A DNA stretch of 5,857 nucleotides, taken from positions 1 to 5,857 of the forward strand of contig JBBDRX010000070.1 of NCBI GenBank assembly GCA_040905245.1. Direction: 5' to 3'. Made by a program: the position numbers and the translations under genes. Source of the DNA: JBBDRX01 sp040905245. Its GTDB lineage: Bacteria > Bacteroidota > Rhodothermia > Balneolales > Balneolaceae. Position 1 is the stretch's first letter. Each line of letters starts with the position of its first letter. Below, piece by piece: positions 5,372-5,857 of the stretch. Under the pieces are notes generated by a model. The model searched no databases, had not been told where the DNA came from, and worked only from the letters and a program-made list of their open reading frames with translations.

Positions 5372-5857
5372 TCAGGGATTCTCTTGGAGCTCGTCGTATC
5401 GTCTTCGAAGTAGTTGAACATCTTCCCATACTGGCCGTTTCCACTGCGGGTTTCTCAGCAGAGCTGCAGGGTGATATGTGACCATCAGCTCACGATTCAT
5501 GAATGAGTGCAGCCGGCCTCTCAGATTCTTCAGAGAATCATCGGTTCCCAGGAGTGTGGTGGCCGAAATACGGCCAAGACAAAGAATAAGACTCGGGTCG
5601 ACAAGTTCGATCTGGCGAATCAGATAAGGGAGGCTGCGTTCTCGTTCTTCGGGTTTCGGGTCCCGGTTCTTTGGCGGTCGGTGTTTGAGTATGTTGGCAA
5701 TATAGACTTCCTCCCGACGAAACCGGATTGACTCCAGGATCTTGTTCAGGAGCTCTCCCGCTTTGCCGACAAAAGGCTCTCCCTGTTGGTCCTCATAATA
5801 TCCAGGTGCCTCTCCGATGATCATTAAGCTGGCATTCGGATTTCCGGTACCGAAGAC
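5372..5857 (-). CDS. uracil-DNA glycosylase, family 4 type, C-terminal 161 residues (N-terminus off right edge)
   Basis: The enzyme removes uracil from DNA to start base-excision repair. The reading frame stays open to the window edge, so the internal ATG at 5824 is not the start: the residues before it, VFGTGNPNASL, belong to the family. Counting from the first visible residue, the motifs are GEAPGYYEDQQGEPFVGKAG (15-34; family 4 signature GEAPG-x-x-E-D), ANILKHRPPKNRDP (53-66), the SLILCLG strand and TYHPAALLRNP (127-137), the uracil-site His-Pro motif. The KRRIH-type insert of UdgX is absent. Family 4 enzymes normally carry a 4Fe-4S cluster on four cysteines. The third (KCRPP) is His59 here and the fourth is Ser75; the only visible cysteine is in the LILCLG strand. 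The first CxxC pair, if any, is outside the window. It is followed by dnaB, possibly co-transcribed. Confidence 0.93.
   Translation of the reverse strand, partial: VFGTGNPNASLMIIGEAPGYYEDQQGEPFVGKAGELLNKILESIRFRREEVYIANILKHRPPKNRDPKPEERERSLPYLIRQIELVDPSLILCLGRISATTLLGTDDSLKNLRGRLHSFMNRELMVTYHPAALLRNPQWKRPVWEDVQLLRRRYDELQENP

Noticed and set aside
5822..5824. ATG as the start of the uracil-DNA glycosylase
   Set aside because: The frame continues upstream to the window edge and encodes conserved family residues (VFGTGNPNA), so this is an internal methionine of a gene cut by the window.

Overview
The window reads as ordinary chromosomal DNA from a member of the Bacteroidota/Rhodothermota assemblage. 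A Balneolales-type bacterium is my best guess. The reasons are moderate GC content, mostly weak Shine-Dalgarno signals, an exact copy of the Bacteroidota-type -7 promoter element (TAnnTTTG) before one gene, and the character of the proteins. The lineage is an inference from composition and protein style, not from a marker gene. Every long gene is housekeeping-like and intact in the parts visible. I see no mobile element, CRISPR array, tRNA or rRNA.

Layout: a 5' gene fragment of NADP-dependent isocitrate dehydrogenase (icd) runs leftward off the left edge (210 to 1). A divergent intergenic region of about 180 bp follows, with two inverted repeats. Rightward from it come a small basic protein with a C-terminal membrane segment (393-596), mutL (657-2507) and a GT-B glycosyltransferase of the DUF3524/QTMAN type (2548-3678), resembling the animal GTDC1 enzyme that mannosylates queuosine in tRNA. 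This group meets a leftward pair tail to tail: dnaB (5189 to 3675), whose stop codon overlaps that of the glycosyltransferase, and, upstream of it, a family 4 uracil-DNA glycosylase whose N-terminus lies beyond the right edge (5857 to 5372).

Three of the six genes maintain DNA: MutL (mismatch repair), DnaB (fork helicase) and UDG (uracil excision). The most interesting points lie within familiar genes. MutL keeps its ATPase but has lost four of five metal ligands of its endonuclease site, while keeping a clamp-binding-like motif. The UDG has His and Ser where the last two Fe-S cysteines should be. DnaB ends in a tip resembling the C-terminus of SSB. The QTMAN-like enzyme suggests glycosylated queuosine in a bacterium. 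I did not find a clearly new multi-gene system.
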